Numbered from the stretch's first letter, positions 22,801 through 34,490 are shown. The stretch: 64,000 bases of DNA from Saxidomus purpurata (GCA_022818135.1 JAFMSR010000012.1:30506050-30570049); one strand, 5' to 3'. The notes: generated by a model from the letters alone, not told the origin. A program made the numbers and translations.

Positions 22801-23489
22801 TTTCTTTGTAGTCGCCGATGGATAAAACTCGCCTTGTGTTTCCACATGTACCAGCATGCATCCTAGCAGTTATCATTTACTCCATTTACCGAACATTAGC
22901 ACCAATAGCTATAGTGCACATAGTGTTGGCTGGTACTATGTTTGGATATGTGTGCTACGATCTAACACACTACTATTTGCATCATGGTAATCCATCCCTG
23001 TCCTACTTTAAGGATCTCAAGACATATCATGTGAAACATCATTTTAAAACACAAAATCAAGGTAAGACATCTTACTATATATATATATTATACTGTCATC
23101 TATTTTTTCAAAGAAGCAGTCATATTTTAATCATGAGACACCTACTTGAATGCATTTACATCTTAAATCCATTCATTTAATACCTAGCACCAGACAGTAG
23201 TCATTTGATGGCAGGACCTGGTGGCTCATTAACCTGCGAAATTTGAACCGATGTTCAGCCAACAATAAATGTTTTTATCTTTTTAGCTCAACTGGTACAT
23301 GGTGCCAGGATGAGCTATCAGGATCTATCACCATCCTGCATTACCTTTGGTGGACAGAGAGAGAAAGATGGAAAGTAGCAGAATTGAAATTTATGTTGTA
23401 ACAAAACAAATTTTTCATTGTATTATTTTTCAGGATTTGGAATTTCCTCAAAGGTTTGGGACTTTCCATTTGGTACCCTGATCAGATGA
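10686..23489 (+). CDS. FA2H: Fatty acid 2-hydroxylase, 5' partial (5 exons)
   Basis: FA2H puts a hydroxyl on carbon 2 of fatty acids that enter ceramides and other sphingolipids; it is a di-iron membrane enzyme of the ER fed by a cytochrome b5 domain (family knowledge). Exons 10686-10823, 13439-13691, 19319-19485, 22812-23061 and 23434-23489 join with compatible phases (0,1,0,1) at GT-AG sites to 287 residues plus TGA. In this numbering the histidine motifs of the fatty acid hydroxylase superfamily are HRWIFH 158-163, HFLLHGQHH 177-185, HYYLHH 239-244 and HVKHH 259-263, set among hydrophobic membrane segments. DNLVDWSKPVFWQVG and YDLTHYYLHHG closely match animal FA2H as I recall it. Human FA2H has 372 residues; the roughly 85 missing here are the cytochrome b5 domain, and I found no HPGG haem-binding motif in 1-10685. 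The C-terminus ends FGTLIR, slightly shorter than in human. The identification is firm; the 5' end is absent. Confidence 0.93.
11202..12014 (+). mobile_element. Pearl/HINE-like element, family 1, complete
   Basis: 5' TTTTTAGCTCACCTGGC-TAT-GCCAGGGTGAGCT forms a hairpin, followed by GTCCGTCGTCCGTC. The body has about three 167-bp units (AGGCCTAGAGCTTAGATATT.. at about 11450, 11617, 11783). The 3' end has AAGGTGAGCG, the AGGGCCATCTTGGCCCT hairpin and CTCTTGT. Intron of FA2H. Confidence 0.85.
12803..13399 (+). mobile_element. Pearl/HINE-like element, family 1, 5' end clipped
   Basis: Begins inside the 5' hairpin (GCCAGGGTGAGCTTTTCT), then GTCCATCGTCCGTC, 167-bp type units, and the 3' hairpin AGGGCCATTTTGGCCCT with CTCTTGT. 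Nearly the same body as the element at 11202-12014. It ends 39 bp before an FA2H exon. Confidence 0.82.
13439..13691 (+). CDS. FA2H: FA2H exon: start of hydroxylase domain and first membrane segment
   Basis: Visible residues 47-130. Begins DNLVDWSKPVFWQVGDLG, the conserved entry to the hydroxylase region, and contains a hydrophobic stretch after WWTVPPFW. Acceptor atttcag; donor gtgaga; ends in phase 1. The acceptor lies only 39 bp after the end of a pearl-like repeat (12803-13399). Confidence 0.92.
13817..14780 (+). mobile_element. HINE-like element, family 2, with 170-bp tandem units
   Basis: 5' end TTATGCCCCCGAAGGGTGGC forms a hairpin, followed by GTCTGTCCGTCGTCTGTCCG. Units of 169-172 bp (TAACTTTGTCATGCATTGAA at 13921, 14091, 14261, 14430, 14602). 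3' end AGGGGCATTCGTCAC..GTGAGGGACAGCCCTTGT. The 5' ATGCCCC is inverted in the 3' GGGGCAT. Open frames here only follow the repeat. Confidence 0.8.
14852..15264. mobile_element. hAT-like MITE
   Basis: 413 bp, ends TAGGGATGTCATTGATT and its inverted counterpart TAGGGATGTAATCGATT (15 of 17), flanked by the perfect 8-bp duplication GTGTACCT at 14844-14851 and 15265-15272. The interior is rich in ATCGATAT palindromes. No coding capacity. Confidence 0.87.
15794..16376 (+). mobile_element. Pearl/HINE-like element, family 1, inserted in an older repeat
   Basis: TTTTTAGCTCACCTGGCACA with hairpin, ACGTCCGTCCGTCTGTCCGT, a 167-bp type body, then CAGGTGAGCG, AGGGCCATGATGGCCCT and CTCTTGT. Flanks 15710-15793 and 16377-16570 both carry 'aaggtcaaggtcac / gaaactacatctc'-type sequence of an older family-2-like repeat, so it appears nested. 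Confidence 0.82.
17053..18400 (+). mobile_element. Old HINE-like repeat (family 2 type) split by a TIR transposon
   Basis: The left part starts TTATGCCCCTCACCGAAG with a CTGCCTGTCGG stretch; the right part after 18303 continues with GGTCAAAGGTCAAGTTTATA. The two halves read as one repeat when the nested element 17172-18295 is set aside. Confidence 0.5.
17172..18295. mobile_element. TIR DNA transposon with 8-bp target duplication (non-autonomous)
   Basis: 1124 bp. Long inverted ends: left GCATGCTGAAAAACCAGGGC and a 14-bp repeat (GGGCTGGGCTCGTG); right end carries the same in reverse (GAGCCCAGCCCTGGTTTTTC AGCATCC). CAGGTTGG flanks both sides (17164-17171, 18296-18303). The superfamily is not clear; 8-bp duplications fit hAT or P. 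No transposase reading frame. Confidence 0.65.
18401..19318. other. FA2H intron, nothing recognised
   Basis: A-run/T-run rich segment at 18400-18500, then unique-looking DNA up to the acceptor at 19317. Confidence 0.4.
19319..19485 (+). CDS. FA2H: FA2H exon: first histidine boxes
   Basis: Visible residues 131-186. The split Ala codon joins phase 1 from the previous exon. It contains a membrane segment, then HRWIFH and HFLLHGQHH, which supply iron ligands in the superfamily. Acceptor cattacag, donor gtaaaa, phase 0. Confidence 0.94.
20619..21278 (+). mobile_element. Degenerate pearl/HINE-like element, family 1
   Basis: TTTTTAGCTCACCTGACCAA with AAGGTGAGCTGTTGCGATTG, GTCTGTCGTCTGTCTGTC, a diverged body with CACTCTAGA and AAAACTAGGTCA motifs, and a decayed 3' end CAGGTGAGTGCTATAGGACC. 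Intron of FA2H. Confidence 0.65.
21590..21650 (+). mobile_element. 3' end fragment of the same LINE family as 43011-45876
   Basis: GGGAGGCAGTATTACAAGAT plus AGACAGATA matches the LINE 3' end (GTGAGGCAGTATAACAAGAT plus AGATAGATAG), with similar sequence just before it. Confidence 0.5.
21655..21800. repeat. Diverged tandem repeat around GGTACCTAG
   Basis: About four copies of a 25-35 bp unit, TTGGTACCTAGAAATTAAAC and variants, purine-rich; scattered weaker copies (TTGGTACCTAAAATG, GGGTATCTGGAAG) continue to about 22300. Confidence 0.45.
22812..23061 (+). CDS. FA2H: FA2H exon: membrane segments and last histidine boxes
   Basis: Visible residues 187-269. Starts SPMDKTRLVFPHVPA right after HGQHHK, as in other FA2H proteins, followed by two hydrophobic segments and then HYYLHH and HVKHH. 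Acceptor tttgtag, donor gtaaga, ends in phase 1. Confidence 0.94.
23278..23330 (+). mobile_element. Family 1 HINE 5'-end fragment
   Basis: TTTTTAGCTCAACTGGTACA then GGTGCCAGGATGAGCTATCA: the 5' hairpin only. It lies in the last FA2H intron. Confidence 0.6.
23434..23489 (+). CDS. FA2H: FA2H last coding exon with stop codon
   Basis: Visible residues 270-287 (GFGISSKVWDFPFGTLIR) and TGA at 23487-23489. The split Gly codon joins phase 1. FGIS-K-WD is a conserved C-terminal motif of FA2H. Acceptor tttttcag. Confidence 0.92.
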
Positions 23490-23721
23490 AGTGGGAGAAG
23501 GTCAGAGTTCAGCAAATTTCTGTCCATTTATAGTGCCTATAGAATATTTATTATAATTTATAATAACTGTTTATCCAGCACAACCTTCGCCTAGAAATCA
23601 GCAAAATTTAGTTGCTTGAGTTTTACTGCAGGATTGTCATCATAGCAACATCTCAAGCAAAGTGAAATCCAGTTCTTCTCAATGAGGAAATAAGTCAGTC
23701 TGTGTATGATTTCATGAAATC

Positions 23722-23750
23722 ATAAAAATAAAAAAAAAATATGAATAAAC
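23722..23750 (+). promoter_or_regulatory. Candidate poly(A) signals of FA2H
   Basis: Two AATAAA hexamers in an A-rich stretch about 240-260 nt after the FA2H stop. The area is generally AT-rich and further AATAAA copies follow, so this is only a candidate 3' end. Confidence 0.25.
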
Positions 23751-26700
23751 AGAAATTTAAAAAACCCGAAAGGAAAATGTTATTTAATGTTATATATGCA
23801 TAGTTATATAGTTAAGAAATAATTGTTGAAATATTTTGTTAAGAAACAATGTTGTGAATTTCTGGTTTTTGTTTCTAGATTTTGGTTACAAGAATGACTG
23901 TGGTTGTTAGTTGTTGTACAAGGTCTATCATTCCATGTTCCAAATATATTTGTTAATGATGATAATAACTGAATTTTTATTTACACAGTGTTGTGTCTGA
24001 ATTGTTTCACCTCAGGTATTTAGGGTTTCTTAAACAGTCGAAAAAATATTGTTGTTCGCTAATCCTTGCTTTATTGTTTAGAAATTCAGTAATTCAGCAA
24101 ACGAGTATATAATTACGAGTATAGAATGGTCCTTAATCATTGGCAAAGCTACATGTACACAAAATTCAATGAAACATTATGATGCTTAATAAAACAAGAA
24201 CATTAAACGATGCCAACGCATTATTACTGGCTTACAGACTTATCAACGTCTTTATTTAAAATGTGCCATATATTATGGTCTGTAATGTTGGCATTGTATT
24301 AATTTTTTTTCATTTAGTTGCAACTGCAGCTTCCCTAGTAATTTTTGGTTCTTGTTGTAAGTGTGACCTTGATTAAAATAGCCTCTTCAGATTTCTGTTA
24401 ATTGATTATGATGTGTACCTGATCTTGATTTTGTGATTCTGACATTCTGTGCTAGTGTAACATAGTGCCTGTCTGTCTGTCTGTCTGTTCTTAAGCCGCC
24501 CTTTTTCAGACAGAAACTGTTTATCATGGAGCTTTTTTGCAGCATAAATTCATTTGGAAGTTAGAGAGGAATCTTGTTTTGCCCACATTTAGTGCTTATC
24601 TATAACCAGGACATTTAGTTTTCTGTTTTTAAGTCTGAAGCAGCGTAAAGTCTGTTGTAAAAGCCAAAGGACATTATGTATAAACCTCCAAATATCTGTC
24701 TGTCGTTGGGTAGGTTGTGTTTCCAAGCATTAAAACCATAAAGGCTTAATAAATCACATTCACATTTAAGTGACAGGGATGCAGTGGTGTTTAGTTTTAG
24801 TTAGATTAAACATATATGTTTGCAATGTCAAAGCATAATAGTCATGTTGGTTCACTTTCAGTGTTACTGTGAGATGAAAAACATCACTGCTTTATAGAAT
24901 CTCTATGTCAAGAAATCTTGATCACTTTGTTCACATTTTTTTTGGAATCATTATTTTCAGAACTTATAAAAGTCTTCCAAAAGTCTTCAATTGCAGGAAG
25001 AAAGTATTAACAATTTAATATTCTTAACCTTTATCTGTTATTGTGTGTCTGTCCACAAACAGGTTACAGTTGAGGATCACATCTTTGTTGTATGTCCGTC
25101 TGTGCTCCTTTTGTTAATTGCCCATAAAATTATAACCATCAAAAGGATCAACTTCAGTTCAAGTTTTGAATAGAGAGAGAGAGTACTAGTGGTAAGAAGT
25201 ATATAATATAAGAAACATAACCCTCACATCTGATTTTTTAGTTATTTCACTTTTCCATAATTCCTTTACCAGACAATTTCTTAGGTACTGCTAAATGAGA
25301 ATGGAAAAAATACAGGAATAGTAACTGCTTATTTATTAGTTACTTCCCTTTGGATATTTTACAGTTGTTCATATCTTGATCACTGTTATTAGCAGTCCAG
25401 CAAAATTTGATACATAAATAAGAAGGCAGTATAAATAAGACAGCAGTTTGAAGAAGTACAAAGGCATTGTATGAGAATGATAACTCTTGTCTTTTTTTAA
25501 AAAAATCTAAGACTAAACTTACTGCAATTTCTAATGCACCAATGCTGTCTCATCGTTTCTGATGGGTTACATCATTTAAATTGCGATGTTAACTAATATA
25601 TATATATATACAGTTCCAAAAATAGAATGAGCTTTAGCATATTTTAGAGTATTTTGCTTTAGGATAGGTGTAACCGTTGACTTATTTTCACATTTGAGAC
25701 AGTATATACAATTTTTAATGGTCGCAAACAGTTTTAACAGCTCTGGCTAACGCTGTCACTGTTAAAATATTTGTGACTATTATATACTGTAGAAATAGTC
25801 ACAAATTTCAAAATTTCAGTTAACCCTATAACATTTTTACCTATATTTTGTCACTGACTTACTTAAATGTAATTCACAGACTTCTTTCCTCTGAAATGGT
25901 TTTCCCACAAAATCATTACTGCGGTAGGTTACACATTAGATCCATTGGGCACTGTAATTTCAGCAGGCTTTTGATAAGAAGAGAAACAAACATATTTGAT
26001 ATACATGTATCAGTTAGGGATTACACACTTCTCACATACCTGACTTAAAACAACCAAAATATGAATCAATAAATGTGTTCAGTGACATAATCAAAGACTG
26101 TTTACATACTGTTTTATGAATGGCAATCATCTTTTGAAAGGGACATAACTGGAGTTACTTCTAGTTCGAGGCTCAGAAAAGTAGAAATAATGAATGTTGT
26201 ACAGCATAACTGTAGTGCTTTAAACAAGCCAAAATACTTCTGAATTATTATCAATTTAGGTTGAATTTAGTCCTCCCAGTTTTCAGACAACTTGTACATG
26301 AAAGTAAGTTTTTCCTTTGGTAATGATTGTATTGTACGGAATGTTGTCCTTCTCCATAGTTGTATAGCCTGATTCACTGGTGCCATTGCAAATTATGCTT
26401 GTGTGATAAGGTTTAAGAGATCTCTAGTCAAGTGTGCATTTACATGTATCAAGATCTGATGACATTGCTAACATAAATACATATAAATCGCTAAAATGTT
26501 CTGTCATCTCTTCCACATGGTTTCACTGTGCAGATTGTGGCTATAGTTTCTGGTCATCTAGTGAGTTGTTTGAATTATTTGGTTCATATGTCAAGCTTCC
26601 GCACTTCTATTTCATTACATACCACCAGCATTGTGATTTTTTGTTCATAGATTTTTGTTGCCATAGCGTTGTAGAATGTATTCGTAATGTAGATAATTTA

Positions 26701-26989
26701 TGCAATTACTACTGGTGTTATTAAGGTACTTGTATCCAAATTAGGAGATTTGTTAGAATGTTTTAGTTATGTAGATATGGGAATAAGTGTTGATTATTAA
26801 GAACTTAATTTTTCTTCGTGAATATTTTAAGTTTTCATTTCAGTTTGCTTGTTATGAATATTTATGTAAAGTGTATAGGATGTTTTAGCTGAACAGCTTC
26901 TCATGGTCCAGGTACAGTGAAGTTGCAGAATGATAAATAACTAGGTCATAAAATAATTCACAGGCAGAAATATATTAACCATTTACACT

Positions 26990-27330
26990 TTATCACACAA
27001 TTCTTTAAAGAAGAAGGTTATATTGGTTAGCAAATGTTTGCCAGTTAGTTTGTAGGTTTGCCAGTCAGTTTTTAAGTTTGCCAGTCAGTCGAAGGCCTAG
27101 ACAAATTCAAACAGTAAATCAAGAACACGCCCACTTTCATTGTTCTAACTTCCTATCATGGTTGCTTGGAACATAATCAGATGCCCTCTAATGAGATGAT
27201 GTCGGTCAGACATCAAGGTGACTGACATCCAGGTAGAAGAGACGTTCAGATTGAAAATGTCTATCAGACAGTGATCAGACATTCACTCACCAAACTACAT
27301 ATTGAAGGTCACTCCATCTAAGGTCAAAGT
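26990..27330 (+). mobile_element. Very old HINE-like remnant
   Basis: GAAGAAGGTTATATTGGTTA, repeated GTTTGCCAGTCAGT units and AAGGTCAAAGTTACAGTAAA resemble decayed family-2 type repeats. No termini. Confidence 0.3.
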
Positions 27331-28299
27331 TACAGTAAATTCTAAATTGACAATAACTGCACACCCATTTATGATGCACTATTGAAACTTTTAATTTTGG
27401 TTACTTAGGGACATCTGCAAGACCCCTATGGATTTTCAGTTTGAAAAGAATCCAGGTAAGTGAATTGTGTAGACTGTGATCAGATTGAATAGGTTTGCAG
27501 GCATACTATGGTCTTCACAAGTCCAACAGGCAACAATACCAGAGGTCTCCAATTTGCAATTTAGTCATTAATCACAAACATTATTTGCATTTAAGCAGCA
27601 CTGACTGAATTTGAGGGCATTTGTACTTCAATATATATATATATATCTCATTAATTAACAAAGTTTTAGCTTTATTCCTGCCTTTGATACTCCCATACAT
27701 ATTTAGCATATTCTTTTAAAACAAACAATAAAATACAGCAGTGGGTTGTGTTTGTATATTTGACACTTCTATCCTTTTCATTTCATTATTTTGCCTGCAG
27801 AATGTGGGACAAAAATCAATGTAAAGGCAGTGGGAAGTCTCATCATATCTCTACTGGTAACCTCTATATTACACTGAAGTTTTAGCTGAAAACTGCCTTG
27901 TTATGTAACATAGAATGCAAAGTTATCACAGACATATAGATGTACTTTTACACGTAATAAGAAGAAGACAGGTATTTGATATTTTGAGTTATTCTATTGC
28001 TACAAGTCAGAAAATAAGTTTAGGAACTATATGATGATACCAAAACTTTGTGTCATTTTGAACTATTCAGATTTTCACCAGATTTGTTCTATATGATTCT
28101 TGCATTCAAAAATTGGAAATGGTTCCAGTCAACTGCACATTGGGGCCATACTTGTTACATATTCTAGTAGGTAAAACTAAATGCTTTTTCTAATGCGACG
28201 ATCGATGAAATGTCACCAAACTGAAAACAGTGGCTACTGTTACTAAAAAGAGAAATCCTCTAGCTTCAACTGTACGTCTGTTACACAATACTACAGTAG

Positions 28300-28530
28300 T
28301 ATAGTGTATGACGGCTTCCTAACCCCTGGAAGGATTTTAATCAAACTTGGGACAAATGTTTATCTTTTCAAGAAAACTGGCAAGCCTGCAGGTCAAGGTC
28401 ACACATTGGGGTCAAAGGTCATGAGACTACATTTTCTGAACCACTTGGAGTATATTCTTGAAAGTTGGGTCAAGAGGTTACTTCATTGATTCGATCAAGG
28501 TCAAGGTTATATTTAAGGGTCAAAATCTCT
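28300..28530 (+). mobile_element. Family 2-like HINE body fragment
   Basis: GGAAGGATTTTAATCAAACT, GGTCAAGGTCACACATTGGG and GGTCATGAGACTACATTTTC follow the order of the 170-bp family-2 unit. The short open frame across it is repeat sequence. Confidence 0.45.
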
Positions 28531-30149
28531 TGACCCTCTGAAAGATTTTCATGAAAATTTTTGGGGATATTTTTAAAGTGCCTGTGATTTTTGCAAAACA
28601 CTGATTTGAACAAAAATGGAAAACTTGTATGTTTTATGTGTTAGTTTTAGGAATCTTTGCAAAATGATGTTGCACATTGTTTTTGAACATCATTGCTAGT
28701 CTGACGTATTTTTGAATTTGTAAATGGATGCAGCTCTTCGAAATAGTTTTTGAATTCTGTATTGTATACTTTTTATTTATTACAGTTTCTCTTTTTGGTA
28801 TTTCTCTACTGTTTTTACTAATTTACAAGAAGACAAGTTATGAATAATATTTGTGACTATTTATAAGGGAAGATATACAGTCATGCTGTTAGCTTAATTA
28901 ACAAATAAATGCTAGTTTTTCAAGCAGTTACAAAAAGTGTGGATTTGATGAAAGTTTTTAAATAAGTGGTGTTTAATGTTGTTAATTGTTATGCCAGTTC
29001 CCAATATCATGCTACATAAGTCAGTTATACTTTGAATTGCATGGTCAATTTCTACGTACATTTAACTGATAATTTACAGATCAGTTATGAGGAATATTTT
29101 CATGTTTACTACTACTGTAGTACATATTTATATCATTTTAAACTTTGATATCTTTACTATACATTCAGATAATATACAGGAAATATATTAAACTGGTTCA
29201 GATTAAACCAATATACGTTTTTTTCATCCTACTTTAGTATTGCATAACTGTTGCATTACTAAAAACTGAAATCTGGGTTAGTTTTGAAAGATCTGTAGCA
29301 CTACATGAATCTATGCAAACAGTATAGCTGTAGAGCTGTTGTATTACTTTGTTAGCATTAAATCATCTTATTTTCTATAACATATGCATAATGTAATAAT
29401 ACCCTTGAAATTTAATTTATTATCCCATTTGTAAAGGGAAAAATTGAACGTAGTAAGAAAATATACTACATAATGTCAAATTTTGTGAAAGTTACAATGG
29501 CTTTACATAGCTATATTAACCCCTAATGCAGGTTGGACTTTAGCTTCTAGTTATTTCGTTTAAAATCTTTCTTTAAGAATGTGTTGAAATAAAATACTAC
29601 TTTTGCGTTGTCTTGCAAAATGTTGCCGTTAAGTGGACACATAAACAACCCAAAATAACAGCACCTTATATATTACACAGTACCTATGTTTTGTACAGAC
29701 TGTATTTCTCTAGTGCTGTTTGCTTCATATTCTAAAAGCGCGTTATTACTATACTTTATTATATGTAATTTTGATATATTGTTACATTTGTTTTATTGTT
29801 GATCAAAAGATCAATGTAAGTTAACAGTGTTGGTTTGTGAAGTTTTGGAACTTAAATATATATTTTTTATTCTGTAACCATGTGCTGTATTTATTTGTCA
29901 AGTACGTGTAAGAAATTCATCGTCTGTCTGACATTGATGACATTGTATATAATATAACGCAACATATCATAGTTTTAAAACATACATGTAGTTCTGTTTA
30001 GTCACTACAATTTTCTGAGAACATTACATATTTGAAATCACTTTTTTCTGCATATATTATCCTAGCTAAACTGCAGATAAAAGGTTTTGAACAAATGGTT
30101 TTAGTTTGGTACAATGTAATGAATATACTTTAAAATTCTCATCCTTCAC

Positions 30150-30345
30150 CTATACCTTGCTGGCGGCAGACCTGTGATTCTGCCTCCGTAGCAAGTGCTG
30201 ATCATGACCAGTCTGCCCTTTTGTACAGTGTGATCATGATCTGCACTGTTTGCTATTTAGTCTATTAAAGGTCTCAGACTTCCCTCTTGAACAGTGAATG
30301 GTATCCAAACTGAATGATGGACGAGTTAATTTGATACCTTCAGCT
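30150..30345. repeat. Dispersed repeat with TGATCATGATC core, copy 2
   Basis: ATACCTTGCTGGCGGCAGAC, TGATCATGACCAGTCTG, GTGATCATGATCTGCAC, then CTTGAACAGTGAATGGTATC. The best preserved copy at its 5' side. Confidence 0.55.
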
Positions 30346-33300
30346 GGATAAGGTTTTGAAAGTATATTATGTGCTTACATCTGAATACTTCTTTTAACGC
30401 ACCTTTTGTACAGAGTGTTGATAGGTTGTTCATAGCATTATTGGGAAGTGTTGTATAGTGGACTGGATTTATACCCATACTGCTTATTGTTTGTTTCATG
30501 GTTTTCAAAAAATGATCATATTTCAAGGGGGCAGGATTTGCCATTTATCCAAAGGAGCAAGGTCTCACAATTTATTTCACGGCTGCAAGGATTCACGTTT
30601 TGGTTGGATTCCTTTGGTGTCTCTTTGTAGAAAAAAACCTTTTTATATGTCCTAGAAAGAACATTAATATACAGGCCAAAATTAACTTCCTGCAAGTTAT
30701 TCCCCTCTTCTCAGAAATGGTGATCATTTTGATGCCATATATTTACTACATTAATAACCTACTTAGTTCAAGACAAAGTATAGTTTATTTCCAGCAGGGT
30801 CCGTATATTAATATACAGACTCCGTTTCCAGACATGTGTTGCATTCATACATGCATACATTAGTAAAGTCGAATCGTTGAGAGTGGTTACTAGTGTGTAA
30901 CCATGGTAACCAGTATTAACTAATCTGCTGCCTTAACCAATATTTGTAAATCCGAAACAGCTATTAATAATCAAAATGCACATTAATTAAGCAGTTGCCG
31001 GTATTAAATGGTCCCTTACATTGCCATTCCTATCACGCTGCCTATTACATGTTTTACTGTATATATTTTATAGCTAGGGCAACATAGGGTGATATATAAA
31101 GTTTCTAATGTGTTTAAATTTTGTCTCTTGTTAATGCATAGCCTGGGGTGATAGTAAAAAACTGTTGTGTATCTTGGGTAGTCATGTAACTTGTAGCTTT
31201 ATATGTGACAACCTTACCATACCTCACATTTTCCTCCGTTAGGCCTCATGCAAAAACTTTTCCTTACAAGTTGCAGCTCACCAGGGGAGGATGTGACCTA
31301 TTGTGACGTTATTGTTGTCAACTATCTTTCTTTGTTGCAAAATTTTTACCACTTTCCTGTTTATACTGTATGGGAGTGATTTTTACCATCTCCCTGTTTA
31401 TACTGTACGGGGGAGTGATTTTTGACAGCTTGCTATCAGAATTTTTGGGCTGGTCCACTGTATGTGAGTTACAAGAGTTAAAAGTAAAACAAGAAATCAG
31501 ATGACTTTTCCCCAGAGTAGGTTTTGCCAGGTTATAGTGTTTTGTGGACTAAAATATGGAAAACATTTTGACACCATATATATGCCAGCTTATTGCTAAA
31601 CTTGGTTAATTACACCCTTTCATCTCTGTCTTAAGTTTAGGGTAAAGGATTTATAGGCCCTTTTCACTGTTAAATCTGGTAATTGTAAGTCAGTTGGTAC
31701 AGTCACTTTGTCTGGCTTAGTCCTTACTGTATGGTCTTTATTCATATCGGACTTGCTGTACATAAATGCAAACAGTCTTTCTCTACAGAAGGTGTTGGAA
31801 ACCTTCTCTTTGATGTGTGTTTGAAACATTCCATTTGTTGTTGAAATAGTTTAACCATTTTACCTATTTGTTTCCTCAGAAGATTTTGATATAAAATTGA
31901 CTGAAATCAGTTTTTAAGACAGTTTACCAAAGGACTCCAAAGTGGATTTATTCTTTTATCTGTATAACTAACCAGTGTTGCTACATTGGTTTCGTCCTTT
32001 GGGTAAACCAGAGAAGTTCAGTAGAAATCCTTTAACTTTAATGGCTTTAAAATGTTTTGGGGGTGAAATTTTTTATTTTATATCTGTATGTGTAGATAAT
32101 TTTTACAAAGCCAGATTTTTCCTTTGCTTTATGTATTTCTATTGTTGAAACATCAAGATTATATATTCTGAAATAGAGGTCAGAAGGAATAGTGTTAAAT
32201 AAAATGCCAAATTCATTCTTTATGTTCCCTTCCCACAAAAGCTACAGCCCCTGACTCCTTCTGCTGTACTGAGAAGATGCAAGATAGATTGACTAACTTC
32301 TCATGTATTTCAAATAAGAATGAGAAGTATGACATCCTGGTGAAACAAGATGTAAGGGAGTTGTAGAAGAACCCTCGCCCACAAACTACATTGTAAGTAA
32401 AATTCAAGATAATACCAGGGCAAACATAAACACAGTTAAAATTTATTTCCAGAAAATATGTGCTCAGTCCTGCATGTGTGACATTGTGGTAATTTTGTTA
32501 AAATTTGTGTCGAACCTAATAGTGTACTTTTCAGTCTCCGTGTGATATATTCATAAATAAAACATGTTTTAATACAAATATATTGGTCCCTCTAATACTT
32601 GGATTGCAGAAGTTACACCGTCCTAACAAAGAAGTCTTTCAGTATTGGATGAGGCTTGAAGTAGTTTCTTGTCTTAATTTACATATCGGCATTAACAATT
32701 TGAAAATGACTGAAAGAAACAAAATAGTGTTCATTCATTATCATGGTGTGTAGGAAAAAAGCAAAGTATATAGTCAAATTGATGGATTCAATGTACCAAT
32801 TGAAAATACGAGGACATTATATCTTAGACAAATGCACATTCTGCTACACAGGTACAAAAAATGTATGAATATTTGTGTAAATATTACTTTATTTGAATGT
32901 AACGTTTGTATTGACTTTTAATTATAAATGACTGGGTAGATTGTCTGTTATTTTTAGTTAGTCTTAAGTTTTTAACTTTTTAACATTATTCCAAATTTGT
33001 CTTTGTCTGAAATCTTTGGGTTTTTTAAAGTTAAATTTCCTATTTCTACCATGGATGTAGGGATATTTAAAAATACATAGATTAAATTTAATTACATTTT
33101 TGGTACAAATGGATCAAAACAGTGGCTAATGTCTTGCCAAATTCTCTCGGTAGTAGTAGCCTTTGAACAAATTCAAATTTTTGGATAAGTTACAAGTGTC
33201 CACTTTGAAAGTGATTAGGTAACATTTAATCCTATGTAATACAAAACATTTCCCCAGTACTAGCTTGTACCTTTCCAAATACTGTCAAAGAGTTACTCCA

Positions 33301-33384
33301 GAGCTACTAAGCAGTGAAAGTCAATCAAGGCCAGTTTCTTTATCTAATCAGATAGAATAGTTTAATCCTAATCATAGCACAGTT
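30346..33384. other. Intergenic, no gene recognised
   Basis: Short open frames on both strands without recognisable domains; nothing repetitive stands out except a doubled phrase (tttttaccat/ctgtttatactgta) at about 31350-31410. Confidence 0.4.
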
Positions 33385-34095
33385 CAACCTTCCTGAACTA
33401 CACCTCCATACAGCAACAACCTTCCTGAACTACACCTCCATACAGCAACAACCTTCCTGAACTACACCTCCATACAGCAACAACCTCCCTGAACTACACC
33501 TCCATACAGCAACAACCTCCCTGAACTACACCTCCATACAGCAACAACCCCGAACACACCTCCATACAGCAACAACCTCCCTGAACTACACCTCCATACA
33601 GCAACAACCTCCTGAACACACCTCCATACAGCAACAACCTTCCTGAACACACCTCCATACAGCAACAACCTTCCTGAACACACCTCCATACAGCAACAAC
33701 CTCCCTGAACACACCTCCATACAGCAACAACCTTCCTGAACACACCTCCATACAGCAGCAACCTTCCTGAACACACCTCCATACAGCAACAACCTTCCTG
33801 AACTACACCTCCATACAGCAACAACCTCCCTGAACTACACCTCCATACAGCAACAACCTTCCTGAACTACACCTCCATACAGCAACAACCTCCCTTTCAC
33901 CTCCATACAGCAACAACCTCCCTTACACCTCCATACAGCAACAACCTCCCTTACACCTCCATACAGCAACAACCTTCCTGAACTACACCTCCATACAGCA
34001 ACAACCTCCCTTACACCTCCATACAGCAACAACCTCCCTTACACCTCCATACAGCAACAACCTCCCTTACACCTCCATACAGCAACAACCTCCCT
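33385..34095. repeat. Minisatellite, 32-bp unit, about 23 copies
   Basis: Unit CTACACCTCCATACAGCAAC plus AACCTTCCTGAA, with 27-31 bp shortened variants, especially after 33890. On the minus strand several frames stay open through it, giving Tyr-Gly-Gly-Val type repeats; these are by-products of the unit. Confidence 0.9.
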
Positions 34096-34279
34096 ATAAA
34101 GACATTTTCTTTCCTGCTGATGTAAAGAATGAACTTTTTCAGAACAACACCTCTCTACAACAAACACATTTCTGTGTTCCCAAAGATGTTTGCTCCTGTT
34201 AATCATGTAGAAGTGTTGTATATACAGATTGGTTTAATAAATGATTTTTCTAACCCTCAACCTGTAAGTGGCAAGTGGT

Positions 34280-34490
34280 TGTTGCCCTTGGCAACCAGTG
34301 CAGATCGCGATTGATCTACATATCCATGCAGTCTGATCATGATCTACCATGTTGGCTATCCAGTCAGTAAGTTATTTTGAGCTCCCATTTGAACAGTTAA
34401 TGGCACTGTCCAAAGTGATAGAAAACATCTGCAGTGACTATTAAAAATGAGTATACCATGAGTACACCAGTAGCTAGGGTTAATCATGTA
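34280..34490. repeat. Dispersed repeat with TGATCATGATC core, copy 3
   Basis: AACCAGTGCAGATCGCG, CAGTCTGATCATGATCTACC, CTATCCAGTCAGTAAGTTAT, then GAACAGTTAATGGCACTGTC. Shares order and spacing with copy 2. Confidence 0.55.

Larger units (their letters stand above)
23751..30149. other. Intergenic, no gene recognised
   Basis: AT-rich DNA with (TA)n runs near 25597 and 27635, and two old HINE remnants listed separately. Open frames up to 96 codons have no recognisable motif. Confidence 0.4.

Noticed and set aside
26434..26724. 96-codon open frame with several Cys and His
   Set aside because: Cys/His spacing does not form a known zinc finger; no neighbouring exons.
33462..34032. Minus-strand open frames of 65-120 codons with repeated Tyr-Gly-Gly-Val
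   Set aside because: They follow the 32-bp minisatellite unit; several frames are open at once and there is no gene context.
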